Source: Candidatus Tayloriibacteriota bacterium (GTDB lineage Bacteria; Patescibacteriota; Minisyncoccia; Phycocordibacterales; PALSA-1337). From it: a stretch of DNA of 61,352 nucleotides. The stretch's first letter is position 1. Each line of letters opens with the position of its first letter. Made by a program: the position numbers and the translations under genes. Below, piece after piece: positions 18,952 to 29,631 of the stretch. Where the stretch lies: the NCBI GenBank assembly GCA_943354385.1, contig CALRBR010000005.1, forward strand, positions 1 through 61,352. Direction: 5' to 3'. The notes under the pieces were generated by a model. It searched no databases and was not told the origin of the DNA. It was given only the letters and a program-made list of their open reading frames with translations.

Positions 18952-19509
18952 CTAAACCTTCTGACTTAAAAATTTCTCGACTTGATGAGCTAAATCCGCC
19001 AAATTGCCATCGTTTCTAATAACCACATCCGCTCGACGCATGCACTCTGAGATATTTTGCTTAGTCGGATCAGACGATGTCATTTCACGTTGCTCATCAG
19101 ATACAAATTTATCAAAAGAAACTTTATCCAAATCACTTTTACGTCCCACAATTCTTTCATAACGTACCTTCTGATCAGAATCAACGGCCAGCAGATAAAA
19201 TACCTTTTGAGCCTGAGCTTTCAGAAAATCAATCTCTCCTGGTGTGCGCACTGATTCAATCACCGCATTCCCCTCTTTTAATGTAGCCTGGTTATAGAGC
19301 TGTTCAATAATATATCTTGGAGAATATGTCTTTCTCAGTTCGTTTGCTAACAGAGTCATCATGTCTCTATTTACCTCTGTATTGCGCTTTTTCAATTCTT
19401 GCGTCAAAAAATCTCGAACAGAATAATGTGTAAAGTTTTTTGTCTTTAGTATAGAAACTATTTCTCCCTTTCCAGCACCAAGGGTTCCAGTAATGCCGAT
19501 AATAATCAT
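18952..19509 (-). CDS. AAA-family nucleoside/nucleotide kinase (dephospho-CoA kinase/adenylate kinase-like)
   Basis: MIIIGITGTLGAGKGEIVSIL P-loop; RIVGRKSDLD. Confidence 0.6.
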   Translation of the reverse strand: MIIIGITGTLGAGKGEIVSILKTKNFTHYSVRDFLTQELKKRNTEVNRDMMTLLANELRKTYSPRYIIEQLYNQATLKEGNAVIESVRTPGEIDFLKAQAQKVFYLLAVDSDQKVRYERIVGRKSDLDKVSFDKFVSDEQREMTSSDPTKQNISECMRRADVVIRNDGNLADLAHQVEKFLSQKV

Positions 19510-19581
19510 GTAGATTAGTATAATGCTAGACAAGATTAAAACAAAATATAAACTGGAGCCAATTCTTATTTCTTATTACGG

Positions 19582-19652
19582 AGCCAAATGTGAGAATCGG
19601 ACTCACGTTCCTGCTTTACGAAAGCAGTGTTCTACCACTGAACTAATTTGGC
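19582..19652 (-). tRNA. tRNA-Thr (anticodon CGT)
   Basis: GCCAAAT/ATTTGGC acceptor; CTGCT-TTCGTAA-AGCAG anticodon arm. Confidence 0.9.
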
Positions 19653-20098
19653 CTAGTAGCAATCAACAAACGTGCTTCTTGTGCCCTCTTACTTCGAAAC
19701 CGATTCCCTCGGCCCTTAACTCTATTAAGCCCAGAATAAGTAGAGGTCAACGAATCGCAATTTGGACAAATCAAACGAAGATTATCTTCAAGATTATTCC
19801 TCCAGTTACCGTCAATATGGTCAGCGACCAACGGAACCTGTCCGGTCTTTACACTAATCTCAGCCCAGTGACACAAACAACATTTATCACCAAACTTCTT
19901 TCTAAGATATCTTTTAATATGGTTAGAAACAATACCTAATCCTTGCAAACCTTGAATCTTGCCGGATTGCCACTCAAATATATAGGTCAGGTACTGATAT
20001 TCAAGCTGACAAAGATTACTACAGTATTTGTAAGTAGGGCGTGTAGTTTCTTTTTGGCAATTATGACACTTTTTTCTCGGTTTTCTGATATTTGGCAC
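19643..20098 (-). CDS. HNH endonuclease family protein
   Basis: CxxC pairs and VADHIDGNWRNNLEDNLRLICPNCDSLTSTY. Confidence 0.75.
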   Translation of the reverse strand: MPNIRKPRKKCHNCQKETTRPTYKYCSNLCQLEYQYLTYIFEWQSGKIQGLQGLGIVSNHIKRYLRKKFGDKCCLCHWAEISVKTGQVPLVADHIDGNWRNNLEDNLRLICPNCDSLTSTYSGLNRVKGRGNRFRSKRAQEARLLIATRPN

Positions 20099-20297
20099 AA
20101 GTTAAGTATAACAGACCCACAGACCACTTGCAAAAATAAAAGCGGTTGCTTTTATTTAAAAAAACTGGGTTCGTGTCTACCCGAACCGACCTCCTCCCAC
20201 GGTTCAACCCCGACACCGGTTCCTTCACTTCGTTCGGAGTCCCTCTTATTAGATTTAATGACAAATTTTTGCTAAAGTAAGTTCTCTTTGATTGCGG

Positions 20298-20370
20298 AGC
20301 CGTCGATCGGGATCGAACCGATGACCTCGTCATTACCAATGACGTGCTCTACCAACTGAGCTACAACGGC
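20298..20370 (-). tRNA. tRNA-Thr (anticodon GGT)
   Basis: GCCGTTG/CGACGGC acceptor; CGTCA-TTGGTAA-TGACG anticodon arm. Confidence 0.92.
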
Positions 20371-20399
20371 TTACTTTAAAACAGAACCATGTAACAATA

Positions 20400-21076
20400 C
20401 TACAACTGAGTAATATTTTCAATCGATTCAACAAATCTTGATAGATGTGTACCCACCAAAATCGCATCCGCAGTGACCTCCATATCACCCAAGGTCTCTA
20501 TATTACTCGCCTGACAGAGCCAGCCAGGAAAAATCGCTCGAGCTTCTTTAAATGTTTCTTTCTTCAAACCACCAGTTTTAAGGTCACGACTGTTCCAAAC
20601 CACTTTGAGATTTTTCGGAAGGGCCCGTAACTCTTCCAATGTATTTGGCTCAATCAAACACTTGTCGAGATGTACTTTCGGAATCCGCCCACCACCAATA
20701 CAAAATCTGCACCGCTTGCAACCGCCTTTACCACTGACTCATCGGTCTCATGAATCCCTTTTGCGAGTATAGGTTTCTTTGTCAATGATTTTGTTTTTTT
20801 AATTAACTCAAAAGACCCGTCACAACTCGCATCTGTGTGTATCGAGATTATATCCCCCACTTTTTCGGCAATAACAAACATCTCATCCCAGCTTTTGGTC
20901 GAGATATAGCCCAAGGGAGAACAAGTCTTTACTTCAGCGAGTATGGTAATATTTTTATCCTGGGAGGTAAACGCTGTATATAGTATAAAAAACAAAAAAT
21001 CTATTTGGATGGCTCGACGGGAACCTCTTTCCTTACAGGAACGGTACAGGCTTCGTATCTCATTTTTGCAACACAA
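20400..21076 (-). pseudogene. Indole-3-glycerol phosphate synthase-like (TrpC-like) gene split by a -1 frameshift near 20687
   Basis: ILAEVKTCSPLGYIS...ASGADFVLVVG | RIPKVHLDKCLIEPNTLEELR...VVWNSRDLKTG...ADAILVGTHLSRF; the two halves are in different frames. Confidence 0.7.
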
Positions 21077-21080
21077 AAAT

Positions 21081-21123
21081 GATGTCTGCGAAAATATCTC
21101 AGCTTAAGCTAAGATATTTTCGC
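21081..21123. repeat. Near-perfect 42-nt palindrome
   Basis: tctgcgaaaatatct-cagcttaagcta-agatattttcgcaga. Confidence 0.8.
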
Positions 21124-21195
21124 AGATTTACCGCTTCGCTCCGACCTATATACTTAGCCTTTTCGAGTCCCTTTCGGAGCTAACGCTCCTCACGA

Positions 21196-21242
21196 GCGCG
21201 CAAATATAAAACGGCACTGAAAGTCGTTTTATATTTGCGCGA
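21196..21242. repeat. Inverted repeat resembling the one abutting tRNA-Asp
   Basis: gcgcgcaaatataaaacg...cgttttatatttgcgcg. Confidence 0.7.
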
Positions 21243-21305
21243 CATGGTGGACTGTGTTAGAACTGCGTTTGATGCAATAAATTATACACAGATATACATT
21301 CCTAA

Positions 21306-21728
21306 TTAATTTATTACTACAACGATGCCTTTCATCATTGGGTGAATAGCGCAGTGATAACTGAAAGAACCAGTTTTGGTGAAAGTAAAGCTAAAAAATT
21401 GTCCTGTGGAAAGAGTAGCTGAGCTAAGAATACCTCCCGAATTAGAAGTGATGTTATGGGGAGCCGAACCGTTGTTTGTCCATACAACTTTCGTACCAAC
21501 CTTAATATTTAAGATAGGGGGATTAAATGCGAAATTTTTTATATCAACTGTAACATTTGCAGGAGTAGGTGTTGTGGTGGGCGTAGGATTTGTTGAAATA
21601 GGAGAATTGTTTATATCCGAAGAATTCGTCGGAACTATTGTAAAGTTATTGTTCGAAATCATGTAATATCCCCCGAAACCTAAAATCAACACTATAACTA
21701 TACCTATACCTATTATTGTATTTTTCAT
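21306..21728 (-). CDS. Cupredoxin/plastocyanin-like copper-binding protein
   Basis: N-terminal TM; VDIKNFAFNPPILNIKVGTKVVWTNNGSAPHNIT...YHCAIHPMMKG type-1 copper ligands. Confidence 0.88.
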   Translation of the reverse strand: MKNTIIGIGIVIVLILGFGGYYMISNNNFTIVPTNSSDINNSPISTNPTPTTTPTPANVTVDIKNFAFNPPILNIKVGTKVVWTNNGSAPHNITSNSGGILSSATLSTGQFFSFTFTKTGSFSYHCAIHPMMKGIVVVIN

Positions 21729-21766
21729 ATTTTTATTATTAATTTGTAATATTTAATTCTATTAAA

Positions 21767-22285
21767 TTATTTTCCTACTGTACTATTTTTAAATTCATTA
21801 AGCCCTTTTATTTGTAATTCATGCAAGTGAATTGAAGACCTTTTTGATTTAATTAATTGAATTGAATCTTCAACGCTCATTCCCTTACTGATTAAATATG
21901 CTGAAAACAAAGTCGGTGCTCGACCATGACCATTTTTACAATGAATAAAAGTTTTTATCTTATTACTAATTAAAAAATCTAAAAATTTAACCCCTATTTC
22001 AAAATCTTTAGGACTTGGAGAGGTTTTATCTTCAATTGGTAACCACAAAAAATAATCTACCCCGCTTGGAGCATCCGTGCGGTCTTTTTCTAGACTAATG
22101 TCGGCACGTACACCTTTCGATAAAAGTTCTTTAGAAAAACCAACCTGACAACACATATTTGTACCAATAAAAACTTCATTAGTAATTTGATTATAATCAA
22201 AACCAACTTGCCCAGTTAAATGATTAAAAATATCTCTTGGCCCATGTGCAATCATAGTTTCTATTATAACATTTCCAACGTCCAA
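21767..22285 (-). CDS. Dual-specificity / tyrosine phosphatase-like protein
   Basis: HC(X)5R motif FIHCKNGHGRAPT. Confidence 0.8.
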   Translation of the reverse strand: MDVGNVIIETMIAHGPRDIFNHLTGQVGFDYNQITNEVFIGTNMCCQVGFSKELLSKGVRADISLEKDRTDAPSGVDYFLWLPIEDKTSPSPKDFEIGVKFLDFLISNKIKTFIHCKNGHGRAPTLFSAYLISKGMSVEDSIQLIKSKRSSIHLHELQIKGLNEFKNSTVGK

Positions 22286-22536
22286 TAGACAATTAACAAA
22301 GGTGCTTCAGGTCAGAACCTAAAAGTCCTTACCATTAAACGGTAAGATATAGAAATTCTCCTTTGCGCGCTCGATGGGACATTCGAAACCTACAGTTTCA
22401 GTACCCCGATTGGATATTTTGTTTCGCTTTGCTCACAAAATATCTCGATCAGGCTTCGAGTCCCACCGAAAGTGAAGACTTTCACTTTCTTCTAGCGCGC
22501 AAATTAAAAACCGCCCCGAAAGGCGGTTTTTTATTT

Positions 22537-22610
22537 GCGCGCTCGATGGGACTCGAACCCACGACCTCTCCCGTGACAGGGGAGCGTTCTAGCCAGCTGA
22601 ACTACGAGCG
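22537..22610 (-). tRNA. tRNA-Asp (anticodon GTC)
   Basis: GCGCTCG/CGAGCGC acceptor; CTCCC-CTGTCAC-GGGAG. Confidence 0.92.
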
Positions 22611-22893
22611 CAATGGATATGAATATAACAGGAAAATGAGCGGAAAGCAATAAATACGGGCCGCGGGTATCTTCCTCTACGAGGACAGTATCCTGTTTGG
22701 ATTTTTTGTTCATGATTACACTTCAAAAAATGCTCAAACAGGCTTCGACCCATACAGGGTCTGTACACCTTTCACTTTTCTCAGACGAAATGTTCAAGGT
22801 CCTGCAGAAGCTCCAGGTTTTCGCTTCTTCAACCTCCACGCAGGCAAAACCCTTTGCCTGCTCCACCGACAAAACTTCACTTCGTTCAATTTG

Positions 22894-22966
22894 TGTCGGC
22901 GGGAGGGATCGAACCTCCGACCCCAGGCTTATGAGTCCTGTGCTCTACCGACTGAGCTACGCCGAC
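22894..22966 (-). tRNA. tRNA-Met (elongator, CAT)
   Basis: GTCGGCG/CGCCGAC acceptor; CAGGA-CTCATAA-GCCTG; canonical GGTTCGATCC. Confidence 0.88.
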
Positions 22967-23017
22967 AGTGATTAGTACGATAACACATTTAAAGCAATCT
23001 CTCAACAACCCTAAAAC

Positions 23018-23056
23018 TAAATCCGTCCACCAGAGGTAGACGGATTTAGTTTTACT
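23018..23056. terminator. Terminator downstream of initiator tRNA
   Basis: aaaactaaatccgtc-cacc...-gacggatttagtttt. Confidence 0.8.
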
Positions 23057-23058
23057 TG

Positions 23059-23129
23059 TTGCGGGGCCCGGAATCGCACCGGGGACTCAAGGTTATGAGC
23101 CTTGCGAGATACTGCTCCTCCACCCCGCG
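23059..23129 (-). tRNA. Initiator tRNA-fMet (CAT), atypical D/T loops
   Basis: C1 x A72 mismatch (CGCGGGG / CCCCGCA), anticodon arm CAAGG-CTCATAA-CCTTG; T-loop TGCGATT. Confidence 0.85.
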
Positions 23130-23185
23130 TATTGCCCTTCGTAGAGCTGAATCATCATTATACCGCGGATTTCGAGTCTATGCAA

Positions 23186-23779
23186 CTATATAAACCTAAG
23201 CTCTTCAAAAACAGTCTGGTAAAGTGACAATACTCTTTTAACCTCTCGATTATTCAAAAGTACAGATGACCCTCCGTGTGCCAGACTATTTCGGACTCGG
23301 TGTGCTTCCCACGCATTATCAAGTGTACGTAAATTACCCCGAGTAAGACTTTTCAACATCTCCCCGACACCATCACCTACGGCACCGTCTTTTTCCAATA
23401 TCTCCCCTAATATTATATCAGCCTCAATAATAGCTGACATCCAATCATTAGGGTTTTGTGACCCAGCGTGTTGAGCGATTTTATCCCAGCGCAAAAGATT
23501 ACCGCCGTCCCTAGATTGCTCTACAGCATTGAGCGCATGGTAATCGGCTAAATACTTTTCCTGAACCTGCTCATTAAGACGTCGTAGTTGCAACACAGCA
23601 TAAATGATGCCCGCGAAACAAATTAGGCTAATCAAAATGGTAATCCATCTTGTATGTGGCGCAATAAAATAAAAAACATCAGCCACCCAGTTCCAAAAAC
23701 GTGACAGTGTATTGCCAGTAAAAAACTGATATATCTGAGAGAAAAAATATTCTATGTTTAAAAAAGGAACCTGATTCAT
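23186..23779 (-). CDS. Hypothetical membrane protein
   Basis: TM segment near N-terminus, soluble helical C-terminal part. Confidence 0.6.
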   Translation of the reverse strand: MNQVPFLNIEYFFSQIYQFFTGNTLSRFWNWVADVFYFIAPHTRWITILISLICFAGIIYAVLQLRRLNEQVQEKYLADYHALNAVEQSRDGGNLLRWDKIAQHAGSQNPNDWMSAIIEADIILGEILEKDGAVGDGVGEMLKSLTRGNLRTLDNAWEAHRVRNSLAHGGSSVLLNNREVKRVLSLYQTVFEELRFI

Positions 23780-23794
23780 ACAGGTAGAAGTATA

Positions 23795-25222
23795 CTACTT
23801 TTCACCCAAAAAATCTTTCCCTAACGTAAAAAGGATGTCTTCTCGGCCATGCGGGGCTGTCATCTGAATACCGAGTGGCAGGGAGACGCTTCCCTCTTTT
23901 GCAAAACCAGATGGTATCGAAATAGCTGGCATACCAGTCAGGTTTGCAGTAACCGTAAAAATGTCAGCTAGATACATAGAAAGTGGGTCATTGGCTTTTT
24001 CACCAATTTTAAATGCGGGTGTTGGGGTTGTCGGGGTAAGTACTACATCTACCTGAGTAAAGACATCTGTAAAATCTTTGGTGATAGTTTTTCGCACCGC
24101 ATTAGCTTTATTATAATACGCATCATAGTAACCCGATGAAAGAACATAGGTACCGAGCAAAATTCGGCGTCGAGCCTCCTTACCAAACCCTTCGGCCCGA
24201 GTAGCAAAATAATCTTCGATACTATTTTTCCCGTTCACATGTAAACCATATTTTACACCGTCGAAGCGAGCGAGGTTTGAAGAGACTTCAGCGGGCATCA
24301 GCACATAGTATACTGACAACGCATAGCCAATATTAGGAAGTGTAATATCTATCACCGTGTGACCGAGTTTTTTTAAACGAGTTAGAGATTCTTCAAAATT
24401 TACTAACACCTGAGGATCAACGCCTTTTTCCATTGTATGTCTAGGTACTCCTATGGTGAGACTTTTTTTAAGTGGGCTTTTTGCATACGTATCAGATGAA
24501 ATCGTCGTCGCGTCCATCATATCTCTCCCTGCCAAGGTACTAAAAAGTATTTCTATATCCGTCACCGTTTTTGCAAAAGGACCAGCCTGGTCAAGAGACG
24601 ACCCCATCGCAATCAGTCCGTGACGAGAAATCGCTCCGTATGTAGGCTTGAGACCCACCACCCCACAAAAGCTGGCTGGCTGGCGCACCGATCCACCCGT
24701 ATCAGTGCCGAGTGCAACCAGACATCCGTCCATCGCAAGCGCCGCCGCCGATCCACCAGAGGAACCACCAGGAACCCGAGTTAGGTCATGTGGATTATGA
24801 GTAGTACCAAAAGCTGAGTTCTCAGTCGAGCCACCCATCGCAAATTCATCCATGTTTGTACGGCCGAGAAAGATTGCACCAGCATCTTTCAGCTTTTTAA
24901 TCACGGTCGCATCGTAAGTCGCATGATAATTTTCAAGCATTTTCGAAGACGCACTCGCTATTTTCCCTTCGATCAAAATATTATCTTTTATGGCAAAGGG
25001 TATACCGGTAAGAACATCGGCAGTACCATTATCAAAACGTTCTTGAGCTTTTTTTGCCTGGTTTTCAATATCATCAAAGATCTCTAGATATGCATGTACT
25101 TCTGGATCTCTCTTTTTGATATTTTCCACATACGCATTTGCAAGCTCAAGTACGGTATACTTTTTTGCAAGCAAGTCCTCGTGAGCTTTTTTGGCTGTCA
25201 GGTTTTTTAAATCAATCGACAT
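23795..25222 (-). CDS. gatA: Aspartyl/glutamyl-tRNA amidotransferase subunit A
   Basis: Amidase signature GGSSGGSAAALAMDGCLVALGTDTGGSVRQPASFCGVVGLKPTYG. Confidence 0.97.
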   Translation of the reverse strand: MSIDLKNLTAKKAHEDLLAKKYTVLELANAYVENIKKRDPEVHAYLEIFDDIENQAKKAQERFDNGTADVLTGIPFAIKDNILIEGKIASASSKMLENYHATYDATVIKKLKDAGAIFLGRTNMDEFAMGGSTENSAFGTTHNPHDLTRVPGGSSGGSAAALAMDGCLVALGTDTGGSVRQPASFCGVVGLKPTYGAISRHGLIAMGSSLDQAGPFAKTVTDIEILFSTLAGRDMMDATTISSDTYAKSPLKKSLTIGVPRHTMEKGVDPQVLVNFEESLTRLKKLGHTVIDITLPNIGYALSVYYVLMPAEVSSNLARFDGVKYGLHVNGKNSIEDYFATRAEGFGKEARRRILLGTYVLSSGYYDAYYNKANAVRKTITKDFTDVFTQVDVVLTPTTPTPAFKIGEKANDPLSMYLADIFTVTANLTGMPAISIPSGFAKEGSVSLPLGIQMTAPHGREDILFTLGKDFLGEK

Positions 25223-25226
25223 AGGA

Positions 25227-25520
25227 TTACAAAATTTTCTTAACCTTAATGCAGTTTTCTTCTATGTCTGGAGCCTCAGCTAAAATCGCTTTGGTATACT
25301 GACCTGGTGTATGCGCACCTGTGTCTTCACGGAGCACATTATAGACCGGGCCCACCTCCACATACGAAGCGCCAGTGCTCGCCTTTTGTATTTCACCCAC
25401 ATATTTCAGAATAGACTCTATTTCGGTAAGAAAAGTAGCCTTTTCCTCATCCGTAATGCGAATACGAGCCAAAGTAGCGAGTTTTTCGATATCTTTAATC
25501 TCCATAAGTGCATCCATCAT
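25227..25520 (-). CDS. gatC: Aspartyl/glutamyl-tRNA amidotransferase subunit C
   Basis: IEKLATLARIRITDEEKATFLTEIESILKYVGEIQ; directly upstream of gatA. Confidence 0.92.
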   Translation of the reverse strand: MMDALMEIKDIEKLATLARIRITDEEKATFLTEIESILKYVGEIQKASTGASYVEVGPVYNVLREDTGAHTPGQYTKAILAEAPDIEENCIKVKKIL

Positions 25521-25976
25521 AGCACGATGTGGCCTTATTTGGGTAGATTCAGTAGCTGTGACTTATAGCGGGCGTACTGGGCTCACTAGAGCGTAGTATA
25601 ATAATCTAGATTCAAGATTTAAGAATAAAAACAAAAAATGTTATTACTCCCATTTTATAAATACATAAATATCTAACGGTCGTGAGATATTTGAGTATTT
25701 ATTTTGATTTTATCCACAGTTGACATTTGCCGTCTAGTACACTATGATAATTCTTGGCGTTCTTTTTGGGTCTGCGGATAAGGTTCGCGGAAAAATGACG
25801 CCTTTTCAAAAACATGCACAAGCAGCAAAATCGGCGGAAGGTGAAAAAAATTCTTCGTGAAGCGCAGGCACAGTCGTCAAGCTGACCAAAAAAGATATTT
25901 AATACCCAATCAGTAAGCAACCCCAGTCCATTGATTCAGTCGGTGGTCTTTTTATTTCCAAACAAACCCACATCAT

Positions 25977-26016
25977 CATACACTGATTATATGCACATAC
26001 GTATAATCAGTGTATG
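25977..26016. repeat. 15-bp-arm inverted repeat between gatC and ligA
   Basis: catacactgattata-tgcacatacg-tataatcagtgtatg. Confidence 0.85.
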
Positions 26017-26054
26017 ATTCCGGCAAGAGGCCGACTCCTAACGCCCCCCAAAAA

Positions 26055-28265
<2,211 letters not shown>

Positions 28266-28301
28266 CTACCTTAAATTTGGAAATTTGCGAACACAAAAAT
28301 G

Positions 28302-28351
28302 AATTATTCTCCCTTTTTTAAAGGGAGCAGGCCAAGAGGCCGAGGGATTTA
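28302..28351. repeat. REP-like repeat type 2
   Basis: gaattattctcccttttttaaagggagcaggccaagaggccgagggattt. Confidence 0.75.
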
Positions 28352-28433
28352 AAATCCTCCATCTAGAGTACCAGCCGAGTCGATCGTTTGTGATCGACAC
28401 CTGTCGACGGCCTCCTTTAGAAAAGGAGGAATA
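28352..28433. repeat. REP-like repeat type 1 with an internal inserted hairpin
   Basis: aaatcctccatctagagtaccag[ccgagtcgatcgtttgtgatcgacacctgtcgacgg]cctcctttagaaaaggaggaat. Confidence 0.7.
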
Positions 28434-28441
28434 GATACCTA

Positions 28442-29014
28442 CTATTGCAAAGTCTCTCTCAAACCTCTCTCAACACGGCGAGGGTCGGTGGTGACACAGG
28501 TGTTGTAACCTCGGGATTCAATAATAGTACTTAGTAGATTGTAGGCGGCTGGAATCTCTGGAGAAGTTTCAGTCAAAGGGGTTCCTGCACTATAGGTGTA
28601 ATTTTTAGTAACTTTTATCTCAGCGCAAAATCCAGGGTATGTTGAAAGACTTGGAACATTTATAGAGAGGGTTGCAACACTTTTCAAATTCGACTGGGTC
28701 GGAGGAACAATGGTCACTGGAATAGACCCTAGTCCACCACAAGAAACAGTTCCACCATTTGGAACTCCAGCAGACGTTACACCTAAGGGGCTGTTGGTCT
28801 GTGCGTTCCAAAAATGCGCACATTCCACCCCACCATCAGCGGCATAAAAAGCAATGGCGGACTCGCGAGCAATCGCCGAAAGTATCACTTCCTTTTTACT
28901 CACATTGAGTATAAAAATACCAATAGACAGGAGAATACTCGAAACCAGCACCGCAAAAAGCATCGTGTAGCCGGCGGTCTTTTGTACTCCATATTGTGCG
29001 TGGTGTAGTAACAT
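28442..29014 (-). CDS. PilX-like pilus assembly / pseudopilin protein
   Basis: Hydrophobic N-terminal helix ...GYTMLFAVLVSSILLSIGIFILNVSKKEVILS; location in pilin operon. Confidence 0.65.
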   Translation of the reverse strand: MLLHHAQYGVQKTAGYTMLFAVLVSSILLSIGIFILNVSKKEVILSAIARESAIAFYAADGGVECAHFWNAQTNSPLGVTSAGVPNGGTVSCGGLGSIPVTIVPPTQSNLKSVATLSINVPSLSTYPGFCAEIKVTKNYTYSAGTPLTETSPEIPAAYNLLSTIIESRGYNTCVTTDPRRVERGLRETLQ

Positions 29015-29015
29015 A

Positions 29016-29627
29016 CTAATTTAGTTTAAAAAGATTTTCGACGATTTTTACATCCCTTGTCTGGCCAGAGAGTGTCGACCAAGATACAGTGACGGTAACC
29101 CGAGCCTCAACACCCAAAGTGCTAATGTCAGAAATCACTCCACCGCTCGGAGTTTCAATCTTAACTGTTCTACTAAAAGGAGTCGGTGTACGTCCAGAAT
29201 CATGACTATATCTAACTTCATCCCCATTAACAGTTTTTGTAATTAAACATCCTGCCGCCGAACAAGCTGTAGGAATATTCGTAGAAAAAGAAGGTTGGCT
29301 AGTGTCAACCTTACAAGTTCCTCCAATACACTCTGACAAAGATCCAGTGATCAGAACCGACAACCAATCCGCACCGATCGCCGTGCCCACCCCGCTGACC
29401 GCATTCGTATCCCGCACATTTCGTACATACTCCATCGCGTCTTGGGCGAGATAGTAGGCGATCATTTGATCTTTTGCGTATGCCGCCGCTGAAAGACCTT
29501 TTTGGGAAATCACCAGCGGGCCAGTGACCGCGAGCATCAGTATCGAAATAGCCACCAAAGTTTCGATCAGGGTAAATCCCTTTTTTGTCGAACTATTTTG
29601 TACTATTTTAAAAAATGGTCGATACAT
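29016..29627 (-). CDS. Type IV prepilin-like protein (PilV-type)
   Basis: KKGFTLIETLVAISILMLAVTGPL. Confidence 0.85.
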   Translation of the reverse strand: MYRPFFKIVQNSSTKKGFTLIETLVAISILMLAVTGPLVISQKGLSAAAYAKDQMIAYYLAQDAMEYVRNVRDTNAVSGVGTAIGADWLSVLITGSLSECIGGTCKVDTSQPSFSTNIPTACSAAGCLITKTVNGDEVRYSHDSGRTPTPFSRTVKIETPSGGVISDISTLGVEARVTVTVSWSTLSGQTRDVKIVENLFKLN

Positions 29628-29631
29628 AAAC

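Noticed and set aside
19523-19939. 138-aa ORF on the plus strand
   Set aside because: Reads antisense through tRNA-Thr and the HNH gene.
25699-25920. 73-aa ORF between gatC and ligA
   Set aside because: No family resemblance, unusual composition, and a competing tiny plus-strand ORF; not supportable as a gene.
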